The translations under genes and the position numbers were made by a program. Shown here one piece after another: positions 16,036 to 24,187 of a stretch of DNA of 29,744 nt (positions within the stretch are counted from its first letter, which is position 1; the number at the start of each line of letters is the position of its first letter). The notes beneath the pieces were generated by a model, which worked only from the letters and a program-made list of their open reading frames with translations, made no database searches and was not told where the DNA came from. This stretch comes from an uncultured Lachnospiraceae bacterium (GTDB taxonomy: Bacteria > Bacillota > Clostridia > Lachnospirales > Lachnospiraceae). Where the stretch lies: positions 1 through 29,744 of the forward strand of contig CAJTOK010000025.1 of assembly GCA_910577825.1 (NCBI GenBank), read 5' to 3'.

Positions 16036-16707
16036 ATGGCAAAGGAATATTTTGATTTACTTGAAGCTGTTAATGCACAAAAGAATTTTAAAGCTGTAAT
16101 CTTTGATATGGACGGGCTTGTTTTTGATACAGAACGTGTTTTTATGGAACAGCTTGCAGTAGTTATGAAGGAAAAGGGGTATATACTTACACAGGAAATA
16201 TATAAAAAGACCCTTGGGACATGTGGCAGTAAACTTAAAGATATAATGTATTCAGAATATGGTGATGATTACCCATTTGAAGAATGCGGGCATATTGCAC
16301 AGTCACGTACCAGTATAATTGCCGGGACAGTGGGGCTTACTGTAAAGCCACAAATCAGGGAACTTCTTTCAATGCTTAAAGAAAAGGGAATCCCTTGTAC
16401 AATAGCCTCTTCTACAAATTCTGCCTATGTATCCCAGTACCTTGGACATGCACGCCTGTCTGGATATTTTAGTGAAATTACAGGCGGTGAAATGGTTAAA
16501 TATTCAAAGCCTGAACCAGATATATTCCTTATGGCATGTGAAAAGCTAAAAACACACCCACATGAAGCACTTGTACTTGAAGATTCAGAAAACGGGGTAA
16601 AGGCAGCAGCAGCGGCAGGAATACCTGTAATATGTATTCCTGATTTAAAAGAACCATCAAAGGAAGTCCTTAAACTGGCAGCAGCAGTTGTAAGGAGAAA
16701 CTTGTAA
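16036..16707 (+). CDS. HAD-IA hydrolase, beta-phosphoglucomutase-like
   Basis: 223 residues. Catalytic DMD at 24-26 inside VIFDMDGLVFD, a helical C1 cap (~30-100), motif II serine in ASSTN (124-128), motif III lysine in YSKPEPDIF (K158), and acidic motif IV LEDSENGV (181-188). This is the PgmB/phosphatase-type HAD pattern; it may be a phosphatase or a sugar-phosphate mutase, and sequence alone does not choose. The N-terminus has ~17 residues before the first strand. ATG 16036 follows GGGGAGG with only four bases between, a short spacing. It is divergent from the PRTase operon, so it might belong to the Ter module, but such HADs are common and the link is weak. Confidence 0.85.
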   Translation: MAKEYFDLLEAVNAQKNFKAVIFDMDGLVFDTERVFMEQLAVVMKEKGYILTQEIYKKTLGTCGSKLKDIMYSEYGDDYPFEECGHIAQSRTSIIAGTVGLTVKPQIRELLSMLKEKGIPCTIASSTNSAYVSQYLGHARLSGYFSEITGGEMVKYSKPEPDIFLMACEKLKTHPHEALVLEDSENGVKAAAAAGIPVICIPDLKEPSKEVLKLAAAVVRRNL

Positions 16708-16720
16708 TATAGCGGGCAGT

Positions 16721-17740
16721 TCAGGTATCCAGTTTCTTTATTATATAGTTACATGACAGTATTTCAATAAACAGCATTATGGTTATAAATAATGTTATAA
16801 GGATAAATATTATAAACCAGGCTGAAATGCCTGGAAGTACCAGCTGGCGCAGGCATATTATTAAAAGGATAAATAATATAAAAAATGCTATTGCACCATA
16901 TGTCCTTAAAGATACTGCTTTAGAACGCATCCACTGTTTAAATCCTGCCTGTAATCTGGTATTTTCTTTATAACTGGATTCAGGAATTTTATGCTGTATA
17001 AGGAAACTTTTAAGGGAAAGCTGTATATATTTTTCTGCTGCCTTGTCCTGCTCCAAAGAATTACGCTTTATAATCCAATATCCTATAGTTATAAATGAAG
17101 TAAAATGGCTGCTGTATATAACATTATGTATGCCAGATGCTGACAGCATTGCTACAGTAAATATAAATACCTGGAATAATGACAGGCTGGCACTAATATA
17201 ATTTTCTTTATTTAAATATATAAATACTGCTGATGCTGCTATTATAACCGCAGATATTAAATAACAGCAGGTATTAAATACAGCTATTTTTCTTTTTATA
17301 TCTGCCTTACAGGAATAAAGAAGCTTTCTTGTATAAAACCGTGTAACAGAATTGCAGATTATAACAGTTACAAAGAATATTATAGACAAAGACATAGTAA
17401 TTTTCCCACTGAATGCTTCTTTATTAATACCTGCCATATAAAGAAAAACACATTTAACAGCCATCCACATAAGAAGGCAGTAGAAAAATTCAGTGGCCAT
17501 ACTAAGAATATAGTATATAATAAATAAGGGCTGGCGCTGCCTGGCCATATCTTTGGTATAGCGTGCAAGGCTGCTGCCAGCAAATTTACTTACAGGTATA
17601 TTATATTTTTCTGCATTGTCAAAACGGGCTTTTTCCATTTTAAGTGTACTTTTAATATCCTCTTCTGTAATAAATGTTCCGGCTTCTTCTTTAAAGTTCT
17701 TTTCAAACTGCTTATAAATAGTCCTGTATTCATTATCCAT
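16721..17740 (-). CDS. Unknown membrane protein with about six helices
   Basis: 339 residues from ATG 17740, which has GGAGG seven bases upstream; extension to 17785 would run across this site and adds noise-like sequence. Residues 1-70 are charged and soluble. Hydrophobic helices lie around 72-103 (one or two), 112-128, 152-172 and 180-200. A soluble basic stretch (~205-285) follows, then two more helices at ~288-330. I recognise no family. It sits alone: 13 bases from the convergent HAD gene and separated from the upstream small-protein operon by 164 bases. Presence in the membrane is the only confident statement. Confidence 0.75.
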   Translation of the reverse strand: MDNEYRTIYKQFEKNFKEEAGTFITEEDIKSTLKMEKARFDNAEKYNIPVSKFAGSSLARYTKDMARQRQPLFIIYYILSMATEFFYCLLMWMAVKCVFLYMAGINKEAFSGKITMSLSIIFFVTVIICNSVTRFYTRKLLYSCKADIKRKIAVFNTCCYLISAVIIAASAVFIYLNKENYISASLSLFQVFIFTVAMLSASGIHNVIYSSHFTSFITIGYWIIKRNSLEQDKAAEKYIQLSLKSFLIQHKIPESSYKENTRLQAGFKQWMRSKAVSLRTYGAIAFFILFILLIICLRQLVLPGISAWFIIFILITLFITIMLFIEILSCNYIIKKLDT

Positions 17741-17775
17741 GTTAATCCTCCATGCTTTACCACTGTCTTTTGTCC

Positions 17776-17784
17776 AATATAACA
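17776..17784 (-). promoter_or_regulatory. Candidate extended -10 promoter for the membrane-protein gene
   Basis: The minus strand reads TGTTATATT (17784-17776), an extended -10 element 36 bases before ATG 17740. No convincing -35 is present. Confidence 0.35.
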
Positions 17785-17904
17785 CAAAACACCTGTTTTA
17801 TCTATAGGTAATGTATACAAGCCCTGCATGCTGCATATAGCTGTCCATGTACAGGCAGCAATACATATACAACAGAAGGGCTTTTACATAAGGTTTAAAA
17901 ATCT

Positions 17905-18168
17905 TTATTTCTTCATAAATGATTTTAGAAATTCAAACTGCTTCATCTGTCCAGGTGAAAGTTCATTAAGGAAAAGCTGTGAAAGCAGTTCATTTTCCTC
18001 ACTTGTAAAAGATATGTTTTCACGTTTTAACTGCATATTCCAGTTCGTTACCACAGGAAGTGCCTCGTTTATGTTCTTCCCCTTTAATCCATTAAATAAA
18101 CTTTCTACTTTTTGCTGTTTTCTCCTGTCCATTCTAAGGAATGCAGGGTTATTTTTCCAATTATCCAA
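17905..18168 (-). CDS. Small unknown protein sharing a C-terminal motif with its neighbour
   Basis: 87 residues, hydrophilic and helical, with no signal peptide. The start is TTG 18168, five bases after AGGAGG; an in-frame TTG at 18186 lies upstream of that site and is rejected. The C-terminus (LSQLFLNELSPGQMKQFEF...) has the pattern L-S-P-x-Q-x-x-x-F-E-x-L-x-x-x-M that also closes the upstream 180-residue protein. It lies 39 bases after that gene, so the two probably form an operon. No known family is recognised. Charged segment RMDRRKQQKVESL (~12-24) may be an amphipathic helix. Confidence 0.75.
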   Translation of the reverse strand: MDNWKNNPAFLRMDRRKQQKVESLFNGLKGKNINEALPVVTNWNMQLKRENISFTSEENELLSQLFLNELSPGQMKQFEFLKSFMKK

Positions 18169-18207
18169 TTTAACCTCCTTTTGCAATATTCCATATTTTT
18201 TGTAATG

Positions 18208-18750
18208 CTATGAATTTCCCATTATTCCCTGGAGCTGTTCAAAAGTTGATTTCTGCTCAGGTGAAAGCTGCGACATCAGAAATTCCATCATAAAATTTCC
18301 ACCATGCGGGTTATTTTTATTTAAATTGCCACTTATTGAACCAAGCCCGTTAATAAGCTGGAATAATATGCTTAATGGTGTAGTGCTGTTATTATTAATT
18401 TCAGATGCCTCAAGCATATCAGGATGTGAATGTGCAAAATCACGGTAACTCTTAAAAAGTTTATCAGCATGTATAAAATTAAGCAGTACCTGTATTGTTT
18501 CAGATTCTTTTTTAGTACAGAACTGCCTTATATCCATAAGCATTGCTTCAGGGTCTGGCGTAAACGGCCTGCTTTCCTGCCCCTCAATATCACAGCCTTC
18601 AAGCTCTGCTGCTGGTGGCTGCATAGCAAGGTTTACAAGTGAATTTGCCTGTAAAAGTATCTCCATTACATGTCTGTTTTCAGGTGGTACATATGGAAGT
18701 GCCGCCCTTAAAATCTCCATATGGCGTTCACGTTCATTTGGTACTGGCAT
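18208..18750 (-). CDS. Unknown 180-residue protein, first of a two-gene operon
   Basis: Soluble, no membrane helix. The N-terminal half (ERERHMEILRAALPYVPP, then VMEILLQANSLVNLAM) is helical. A Pro/Glu-rich segment follows around 45-70, then another helical part with FCTKKESETIQVLLNFI. Near the C-terminus is a Gly/Asn-rich stretch (INGLGSISGNLNKNNPHGG), followed by MEFLMSQLSPEQKSTFEQL, which matches the tail of the next small protein. AAGGAGG precedes ATG 18750. No family is recognised. The PPEN..HVMEILLQA and SPEQ segments might be protein-protein interaction helices. Codon use matches the surroundings, so there is no sign of recent import. Confidence 0.8.
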   Translation of the reverse strand: MPVPNERERHMEILRAALPYVPPENRHVMEILLQANSLVNLAMQPPAAELEGCDIEGQESRPFTPDPEAMLMDIRQFCTKKESETIQVLLNFIHADKLFKSYRDFAHSHPDMLEASEINNNSTTPLSILFQLINGLGSISGNLNKNNPHGGNFMMEFLMSQLSPEQKSTFEQLQGIMGNS

Positions 18751-18819
18751 AAAAACCTCCTTAAAATAACTTCCTCTATAATCTATGTTATTATAAATAT
18801 ATTTATTACAAAGGGGTTT

Positions 18820-18852
18820 AAAAAGCAGGCATATAATAAATTATATGCCTGC
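18820..18852 (-). terminator. Terminator of the cheW-chemoreceptor operon
   Basis: GCAGGCATATAA (18825-18836) and TTATATGCCTGC (18841-18852) pair perfectly over 12 bases around a 4-base loop. On the minus strand the hairpin is followed by five U (18824-18820). Confidence 0.9.
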
Positions 18853-18896
18853 CATAATATATGCCTTAATGCCTGTACAAAACGGGTATATACTTG

Positions 18897-20711
18897 TTAA
18901 TATTTACCAAAATCACCATCAAGTGAAATAATCTGCTCATTATAACTGCTGTCATTATAATTTGATACAGGTATCTCGTTTCTAGGTGTCATAGGTATAC
19001 TGGTTGCACTGCCTGAAGACATTGCTGTTTTAAGCTTGTATGCTGCCATCTGGTTTCTGAGGTTCATAGCCTGGTTAGAAAGTTCTTCACTTGCTGAAGC
19101 ACACTGCTCGCTTGTAGCTGAGTTGGTCTGTACAACTGTAGAAACCTGGCCTATTGCCTGGTCAATCTGTGATACTGCTGTTGCCTGGTCATTGGAAGAT
19201 ATTGCAATATTATTGATTATACCTGCAACCTCTTCAATAGAAGCTACAATTCTGTCAAGGGCTTCTGCTGTTTCAGAAGCAAGCTGCCTTCCGTTGCCCA
19301 CTTTACGGATAGAATCCTCAATCATCTCAGCTGTTTCACTTGCAGCAGAGCCACACTTGGCAGCAAGATTCCTTACCTCTTCTGCAACAACTGCAAAACC
19401 TTTGCCATGTACACCAGCACGTGCAGCTTCAACTGCTGCATTTAATGCAAGTATGTTAGTCTGGAATGCAATGTCATCAATAGTTTTAATAATCTTTGAA
19501 ATTGTTTCAGAAGAATCATTAATATCATTCATCGCACCAGTTAATGACTTCATCTGCCCGTTTCCATCTTCTGCCATGTTCCTTACAGTATTTACAAGGT
19601 CATTGGCTGTAGTTGCTTCAGAAGCATTCTTCTTTGTCTTTTCTGCAATCTCATTAATTGATGCTGTTACCTGCTGCAATGCACTTGCCTGTTCAGTAGA
19701 ACCCTGTGCAAGTGCCTGGCTTGCATTAGCTACCTGTTCAGCACCAATAGTTACCTGCATTGTAGATTCCTGTACGCTTCCAAGTGCCTTGTTATTGCTG
19801 TCCACAAGTCTTTGGAGTGCCTTGCCAAGCAGGTCTTTATCACTTCTTGGTGTAACATCAATAGTTAAATCACCCTTTGAAATAGCGTCTGCAATGGCCG
19901 CCTGCTCTTTAATGGTATCTGTCATGTGGTCAAAGGCATCCATCAGCTCACCTAAATCATCATCATGTATCTTTTCACAGTCTACATCTATATCACCCAT
20001 TGCAAGCTTCCTTGCTGCATTTGAAAGCTTGGTAACAGGCACAGTAATAGTCCTTGTAATAGAAAAACAGAGCCCGAGCATTATAATAATACATACTACA
20101 CAAATGGCAATAAGTATAAATGCAAGTGTCTTTACATTTTTATCAATTCTTTCAGACTCTTCATCTGCCTCTTTTACCATGCTTGCAATTACACCTTCAA
20201 ATACTTCATTCGCCTGGTTTGAAATAACCATGCTGTTAGTTTCAATTTCATCTTCTGCTGCATTATAATTCTTTGCATTGCTATAAGAAATAATAAGGTC
20301 AGTAGATTCCTTATATTTATTAATACAATCCACAAGTTCTTTAAAACCACTCTGTACATCAGTGTTGTAATCCTCAAGATATACCTTGAAAATATCAACC
20401 TTTTCTTCTATCTGTGAAAATTCTGAATTTATTAAATCAATTATTTCCTTCTGTTTTGCTGCATTATCTTTATATATACCTATAAGATTACGTATATTTG
20501 TCCTTATCTGGTTAAAATATGTAAAGGAATTACTTAACGCAATTTCCCTGTCAGCATAGACTACATAACGCCTTGTACGCTGTTCATTGGTACTCTGGAG
20601 TATCTTCATGCTGGCTATTGCAATTATTATTGTAAAGACTAATGCAACACCGCCAAATGACAACAGCTTGCTTCTGACTGACATGTTACTAAACTTAAAT
20701 TTCTTCTTCAT
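18897..20711 (-). CDS. Methyl-accepting chemotaxis protein with four-helix sensor and HAMP
   Basis: About 604 residues. TM1 at ~18-38 and TM2 at ~196-218 enclose a ~155-residue, mostly helical extracellular domain of the four-helix-bundle MCP type. A HAMP domain follows (ITVPVTKLSNAARKLAMGDIDV), then the signalling coiled coil with tip motif AFQTNILALNAAVEAARAG and GKGFAVVAEEVRNLA. The tail ends in an acidic segment without the NWETF-type methyltransferase pentapeptide. Start: ATG 20711 has GGAGG eight bases upstream. TTG 20747, with GGGGG ahead of it, is possible and would add 12 residues. It follows cheW closely, so receptor and coupling protein are co-expressed. Ligand unknown. Confidence 0.95.
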   Translation of the reverse strand: MKKKFKFSNMSVRSKLLSFGGVALVFTIIIAIASMKILQSTNEQRTRRYVVYADREIALSNSFTYFNQIRTNIRNLIGIYKDNAAKQKEIIDLINSEFSQIEEKVDIFKVYLEDYNTDVQSGFKELVDCINKYKESTDLIISYSNAKNYNAAEDEIETNSMVISNQANEVFEGVIASMVKEADEESERIDKNVKTLAFILIAICVVCIIIMLGLCFSITRTITVPVTKLSNAARKLAMGDIDVDCEKIHDDDLGELMDAFDHMTDTIKEQAAIADAISKGDLTIDVTPRSDKDLLGKALQRLVDSNNKALGSVQESTMQVTIGAEQVANASQALAQGSTEQASALQQVTASINEIAEKTKKNASEATTANDLVNTVRNMAEDGNGQMKSLTGAMNDINDSSETISKIIKTIDDIAFQTNILALNAAVEAARAGVHGKGFAVVAEEVRNLAAKCGSAASETAEMIEDSIRKVGNGRQLASETAEALDRIVASIEEVAGIINNIAISSNDQATAVSQIDQAIGQVSTVVQTNSATSEQCASASEELSNQAMNLRNQMAAYKLKTAMSSGSATSIPMTPRNEIPVSNYNDSSYNEQIISLDGDFGKY

Positions 20712-20771
20712 GTTGGATTCCTCCATTTTATTTCTGTTTTTACTCAATTCTAATCCCCCCTGTTAACTGTT

Positions 20772-21287
20772 TCATTGTTCCTCTTCCTGGTTTTCTCCAA
20801 CAGGCACTTCAATAGCAGTGTCTTCAACCAGCTTTTCCGGGTCAAGCAGTAATTTTACTGTATTACCTGTCTTAGCAAGCCCATATACATATTTATTTTG
20901 TTCTTTCACTTTCTTTCCAAGCGTCGGAGGCGGCATAATATCACTGTCCATTATTGTATCCACTTCTGCTATCTTCTCAACAATAAGGCCGATAGTAGTA
21001 GATTTTACATTAATAATAATAATACATGTCCTGTCAGTATAATCCTTCTGGCTCATCTTAAACCTTACCCGGACATCAATAACAGGAATAATCTTGCCGC
21101 GGAGGTTAAGAAGGCCTTTTATGTAATCTTCTGCTTCAGGTATTGCTGTAATTGGCTGCATTGCAATAATTTCATTAACATAACTTATGCTTATGCCATA
21201 ATATTCATTCCCTGTCTGGAAGGTCATAAACTTCCCCTTCTGGGTATCCTCCTCCTCCAGTACCTCTTCCATAACTTCTTCTGCCAT
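20772..21287 (-). CDS. cheW: Chemotaxis coupling protein CheW
   Basis: 171 residues, a single CheW domain at ~15-155: FMTFQTGNEYYGISISYVNEI, then the highly typical YIKGLLNLRGKIIPVIDVR (~62-80), TCIIIINV, GLIVEKIAEV, and a C-terminal LLLDPEKLV. CheW bridges chemoreceptors to the kinase CheA. The extra acidic N- and C-terminal ends (EEVLEEED; GENQEEEQ) lie outside the domain. AAGGAG lies eight bases before ATG 21287. It is the first gene of an operon with the receptor downstream and has a consensus promoter and a long leader upstream. No CheA gene lies in the window. Confidence 0.96.
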   Translation of the reverse strand: MAEEVMEEVLEEEDTQKGKFMTFQTGNEYYGISISYVNEIIAMQPITAIPEAEDYIKGLLNLRGKIIPVIDVRVRFKMSQKDYTDRTCIIIINVKSTTIGLIVEKIAEVDTIMDSDIMPPPTLGKKVKEQNKYVYGLAKTGNTVKLLLDPEKLVEDTAIEVPVGENQEEEQ

Positions 21288-21308
21288 TATATTAACTCCT
21301 TTCTTAGC

Positions 21309-21389
21309 TATACATTCCGGTGCATACTTTTTAACAAGCAGGGCTGCCTGCTTTTTGTGGAAGATGTTCTGGTTATAGCCAGCTGTATA
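21309..21389 (-). promoter_or_regulatory. Possible structured mRNA leader of cheW
   Basis: Within the ~170-base cheW leader, minus-strand TATACA (21389-21384) can pair with TGTATA (21314-21309). That closes two hairpins: CTGG/CCAG (21382-21379 with 21372-21369) and AAGCAGG/CCTGCTT (21353-21347 with 21342-21336). A further hairpin, ACCTGG/CCAGGT, lies upstream at 21414-21435. The fold ends ~20 bases before the start codon. It matches no riboswitch class I can recall, so function is open. Confidence 0.4.
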
Positions 21390-21464
21390 AGTTCTCCTTT
21401 CACATTTATTCTCACCTGGGCACTTCAGGCCAGGTTTATTTTTATTATGGTCAAACCACTTTCA

Positions 21465-21493
21465 ATTATAATTCTAATATCTTGGTTTGTCAA
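21465..21493 (-). promoter_or_regulatory. Consensus promoter of the cheW-chemoreceptor operon
   Basis: On the minus strand TTGACA (21493-21488) and TATAAT (21470-21465) are 17 bases apart: both boxes are perfect. Transcription should start near 21458, leaving a leader of about 170 bases. Confidence 0.88.
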
Positions 21494-21545
21494 TATTTCT
21501 AATAACTTTTACACTATATGGAATTTACCCCCATAAACTAAACCA

Positions 21546-21570
21546 GGCAGGCTGGTAATGCCAGCCTGCC
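21546..21570 (-). terminator. Terminator of the second chemoreceptor gene
   Basis: GGCAGGCTGG (21546-21555) and CCAGCCTGCC (21561-21570) form a perfect 10-base stem with a 5-base loop. On the minus strand a T-rich but interrupted tail (TGGTTTAGTTTA) follows. It lies 19 bases after the stop codon. Confidence 0.8.
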
Positions 21571-21588
21571 GCAAAACTGCATATGGTT

Positions 21589-22887
21589 TTAATTGCCCAG
21601 AATCCTGCCAGCATCAAACTTCTTTATATATCCTGCCAGTTCTTCTGATACACTGACTACCTTCTTTGTCATCTCTGTACAGTTACCAGCCATTTCATGG
21701 AGGTTTGATACGTTGCCAGAAGTAAGGTTTGCCTGTTCGGCATTTTCCTCTGCAAAGGAAGTCATTTCATCCGCACTGTTTCCAATTAAGACCTTATGCC
21801 TGTCTAAACCTGTCATCTCAGAGTCAATCTCCCTTATTGCCTTGCCTGTCCTTGCAATTTCAGAATCAAGTGATTTAAATATATGCCCTGTTTCCTCTAC
21901 TTTCTTATTCTGTTCTACAAATGACTCTGAAACACGCTCTGTTATTTCAACACTGATATCTGAATTGGCAATTAATTCATTAACAATATGGTTAATCTGT
22001 TCTGTGGACTCTTTTGACTGGTCTGCAAGTATACGGATTTCTTCAGCTACAACAGCAAAACCTTTTCCATGCTCACCAGCCCTGGCAGCTTCAATACTTG
22101 CATTTAATGCAAGCAGGTTTGTCTGGTTAGAGATATCCGCAATAATTTCTGTAGCTGTACGTATCTGCTGTGCCGACTGGTTAGTGCGGTCTGTCTGGTT
22201 CTTAACCTCTTCTATTGCAATACCGCTTTCCTTGCTTATACTTATAAGCTCATCCATAATCCGCCCTGCATCCCTCTGGCAGCTTTCAACTACTTCTGTA
22301 CTCTTTGTAAGCGCCTTTATATTGGCATTGATATTTTCGATTGCCATGCTTATTGAATCAATTTTATCTTTCATGTCATGTACATTATTTACCTGTGATA
22401 ATGTATTCCCTGTAATAATGTTTACATTGCCAGATGTATCCTGTATTGAAGCTTCCATTTCATCAAATGTGCTCCCAAATTCTGCTGATACATCCTCAAG
22501 ATTATCTACGGCATTCTTTATACCTTTTAAAATATCTGCAAAACCAGAAACCGTAGTATTGGCAGTACGTACCATTTCCCCTATGCTGTCATTGCGTTCT
22601 GCCAGTTTATGTATTCTTTCCATCATCTTATTATCAGCAGCATCTTGCGCCATATTGCCTGCAAATACCGATACAAGCGGATTCAGGAAAGACCACAGTG
22701 CCATAATAACTGCTGACAGGATTGCCGCTACAACAACAGCTGTCAGTATTACAGCTGTTAAAACCCCGATTATATTCTTTGATAATAAGACCAATATAAC
22801 TAACTGTATAACGAGTAATGGTGCAAAAAGGGCAGATGCTATTAAAATAATTTTGTTTCTTATGCCTTTTTTCTTCATTATATCCAT
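21589..22887 (-). CDS. Short methyl-accepting chemotaxis protein without an extracellular domain
   Basis: 432 residues. Two membrane helices (~11-35 and ~39-66) are joined by only a few residues, so no extracellular ligand domain exists. The rest is cytoplasmic coiled coil with the signalling tip QTNLLALNASIEAARAGEHG and GKGFAVVAEEIRILA. No HAMP domain is evident between the helices and the coiled coil. It may sense an intracellular or membrane signal, or work together with other receptors in arrays; this is inference. AGGAGGGG lies just ahead of ATG 22887. It is a single-gene unit with its own promoter and terminator. Confidence 0.94.
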   Translation of the reverse strand: MDIMKKKGIRNKIILIASALFAPLLVIQLVILVLLSKNIIGVLTAVILTAVVVAAILSAVIMALWSFLNPLVSVFAGNMAQDAADNKMMERIHKLAERNDSIGEMVRTANTTVSGFADILKGIKNAVDNLEDVSAEFGSTFDEMEASIQDTSGNVNIITGNTLSQVNNVHDMKDKIDSISMAIENINANIKALTKSTEVVESCQRDAGRIMDELISISKESGIAIEEVKNQTDRTNQSAQQIRTATEIIADISNQTNLLALNASIEAARAGEHGKGFAVVAEEIRILADQSKESTEQINHIVNELIANSDISVEITERVSESFVEQNKKVEETGHIFKSLDSEIARTGKAIREIDSEMTGLDRHKVLIGNSADEMTSFAEENAEQANLTSGNVSNLHEMAGNCTEMTKKVVSVSEELAGYIKKFDAGRILGN

Positions 22888-22938
22888 AAGACCCCTCCTT
22901 TTGTTCTGATTTTAAGCAATAAAGACCCTTGTATCTTT

Positions 22939-22966
22939 ATTATATTATTTTTTGATGTTATGTCAA
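22939..22966 (-). promoter_or_regulatory. Promoter of the short chemoreceptor gene
   Basis: On the minus strand TTGACA (22966-22961) and TATAAT (22944-22939) are 16 bases apart. An inverted repeat AATAAAGA/TCTTTATT (22918-22925, 22934-22941) overlaps the -10 end and transcript start and might be an operator. Confidence 0.8.
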
Positions 22967-22996
22967 GTAAAGGACAATTTGATTCCCATAAAAATA

Positions 22997-23024
22997 TTGA
23001 CATTAGCCATACATATTGTATAAT
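22997..23024 (+). promoter_or_regulatory. potA: Promoter of the potABCD operon
   Basis: TTGACA (22997-23002) and TATAAT (23019-23024) are 16 bases apart, both perfect. The leader to ATG 23106 is about 75 bases and contains a weak TGTAA/TTACA inverted repeat. It is divergent from the chemoreceptor promoter 30 bases away. Confidence 0.85.
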
Positions 23025-23105
23025 AGTTACTTTACAGCGTTAATTCATAGAAAAGGAACAGGTTGTAACTTTTATTCTTACAGCCTGCAGCAAGGAGGTT
23101 TGGAT

Positions 23106-24176
23106 ATGGCAAATAAATTAATTGAACTTAAAGGAATTACAAAATCTTTTGGAGATAAAACCATACTGGATGAAATGGATTTGTTTATGAATGAAAACAG
23201 GTTCCTTACCCTTCTTGGCCCCAGTGGCTGTGGCAAAACTACAACTTTAAGGATTATAGGCGGTTTTGAGATGCCAGACAGCGGCAAAGTGCTTTTTGAA
23301 GGCAGGGATATCACCAATACCCCGCCAAATGGCAGGCCTTTTAATACCGTGTTCCAGAAATATGCGCTTTTTACACATATGAATATAGAAGAAAATATAG
23401 CCTTCGGGCTTAAAATTAAAAATAAACCAAAGAGCTACATAAAAGATAAAGTCAGGTATGCCCTGAAGCTTGTCAACCTTGACGGTTTTGAAAAGCGTAT
23501 GCCTGATTCCCTGAGCGGCGGGCAGCAGCAGAGAATTGCCATTGCAAGGGCTATAGTCAACGAACCCCGTGTACTCCTGCTTGATGAACCGCTTGGTGCA
23601 CTTGATTTAAAGTTAAGGCAGGACATGCAGTATGAACTTATACGCCTTAAAAATGAGCTTGGCATCACATTTATTTATGTTACGCATGACCAGGAAGAAG
23701 CACTTACAATGTCTGATACCATTGTAGTAATGAACAAAGGCTATATACAGCAGATAGGGACACCAGAAGATATATATAACGAGCCGCAGAACGCATTTGT
23801 AGCTGATTTTATAGGTGACAGCAATATTATCAATGGAATTATGCTGGAAGATAAGCTTGTTGAAATACTTGGCACAAAGTTCCAGTGTGTTGATGAGGGT
23901 TTTGGCAGCAACACACCTGTTGATGTTGTAGTGCGCCCGGAGGATATTGTACTTACAAAACCTGGCAAAGGAATTATAGACGGCAGGGTGGTTTCAGCTA
24001 TTTTTAAGGGTGTGCACTACGAAATGGAGGTAGAGGCATGCGGCTTTGAATGGCTTGTACATAGCACTGTACTTGTAGAGCCTGGCACTATGGCTGGAAT
24101 GTGGATTGACCCTTTTAATATACAGATAATGAATAAACCTGAATCCGAAGATGAGGAAATTTTTATAGAAGAATAG
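23106..24176 (+). CDS. potA: Spermidine/putrescine ABC transporter ATP-binding protein PotA
   Basis: 356 residues. Walker A GPSGCGKT (38-45), Q-loop FQKYALF, signature LSGGQQQR, Walker B VLLLDEPLGALD, and the switch histidine in VTHDQEEA mark a CUT/PotA-type importer ATPase. A C-terminal TOBE-type beta domain covers ~280-340 (VVVRPEDIVL...). It drives uptake of polyamines with PotB and PotC. The start is ATG 23106, seven bases after AAGGAGG; an in-frame extension to 23016 would include the promoter and is excluded. First gene of a four-gene operon; the next gene begins 12 bases later, its ribosome binding site overlapping this stop codon. Confidence 0.96.
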   Translation: MANKLIELKGITKSFGDKTILDEMDLFMNENRFLTLLGPSGCGKTTTLRIIGGFEMPDSGKVLFEGRDITNTPPNGRPFNTVFQKYALFTHMNIEENIAFGLKIKNKPKSYIKDKVRYALKLVNLDGFEKRMPDSLSGGQQQRIAIARAIVNEPRVLLLDEPLGALDLKLRQDMQYELIRLKNELGITFIYVTHDQEEALTMSDTIVVMNKGYIQQIGTPEDIYNEPQNAFVADFIGDSNIINGIMLEDKLVEILGTKFQCVDEGFGSNTPVDVVVRPEDIVLTKPGKGIIDGRVVSAIFKGVHYEMEVEACGFEWLVHSTVLVEPGTMAGMWIDPFNIQIMNKPESEDEEIFIEE

Positions 24177-24187
24177 GAGGTGCATAT

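Noticed and set aside
17829..17860. Hairpin TGCTGC/GCAGCA with inner CTGT/ACAG between the small-protein operon and the membrane-protein gene
   Set aside because: Asymmetric internal loop, and no T-run on either strand; not enough for a terminator or regulatory call.
19036..20268. A 410-codon open frame on the plus strand opposite the cheW-linked chemoreceptor gene; similar long frames at 671-1501 (minus) and 21593-22909 (plus)
   Set aside because: All are antisense to chemoreceptor genes, are Ser/Ala/Ile-rich with no family features, and arise from the repetitive codon pattern of the coiled coils.
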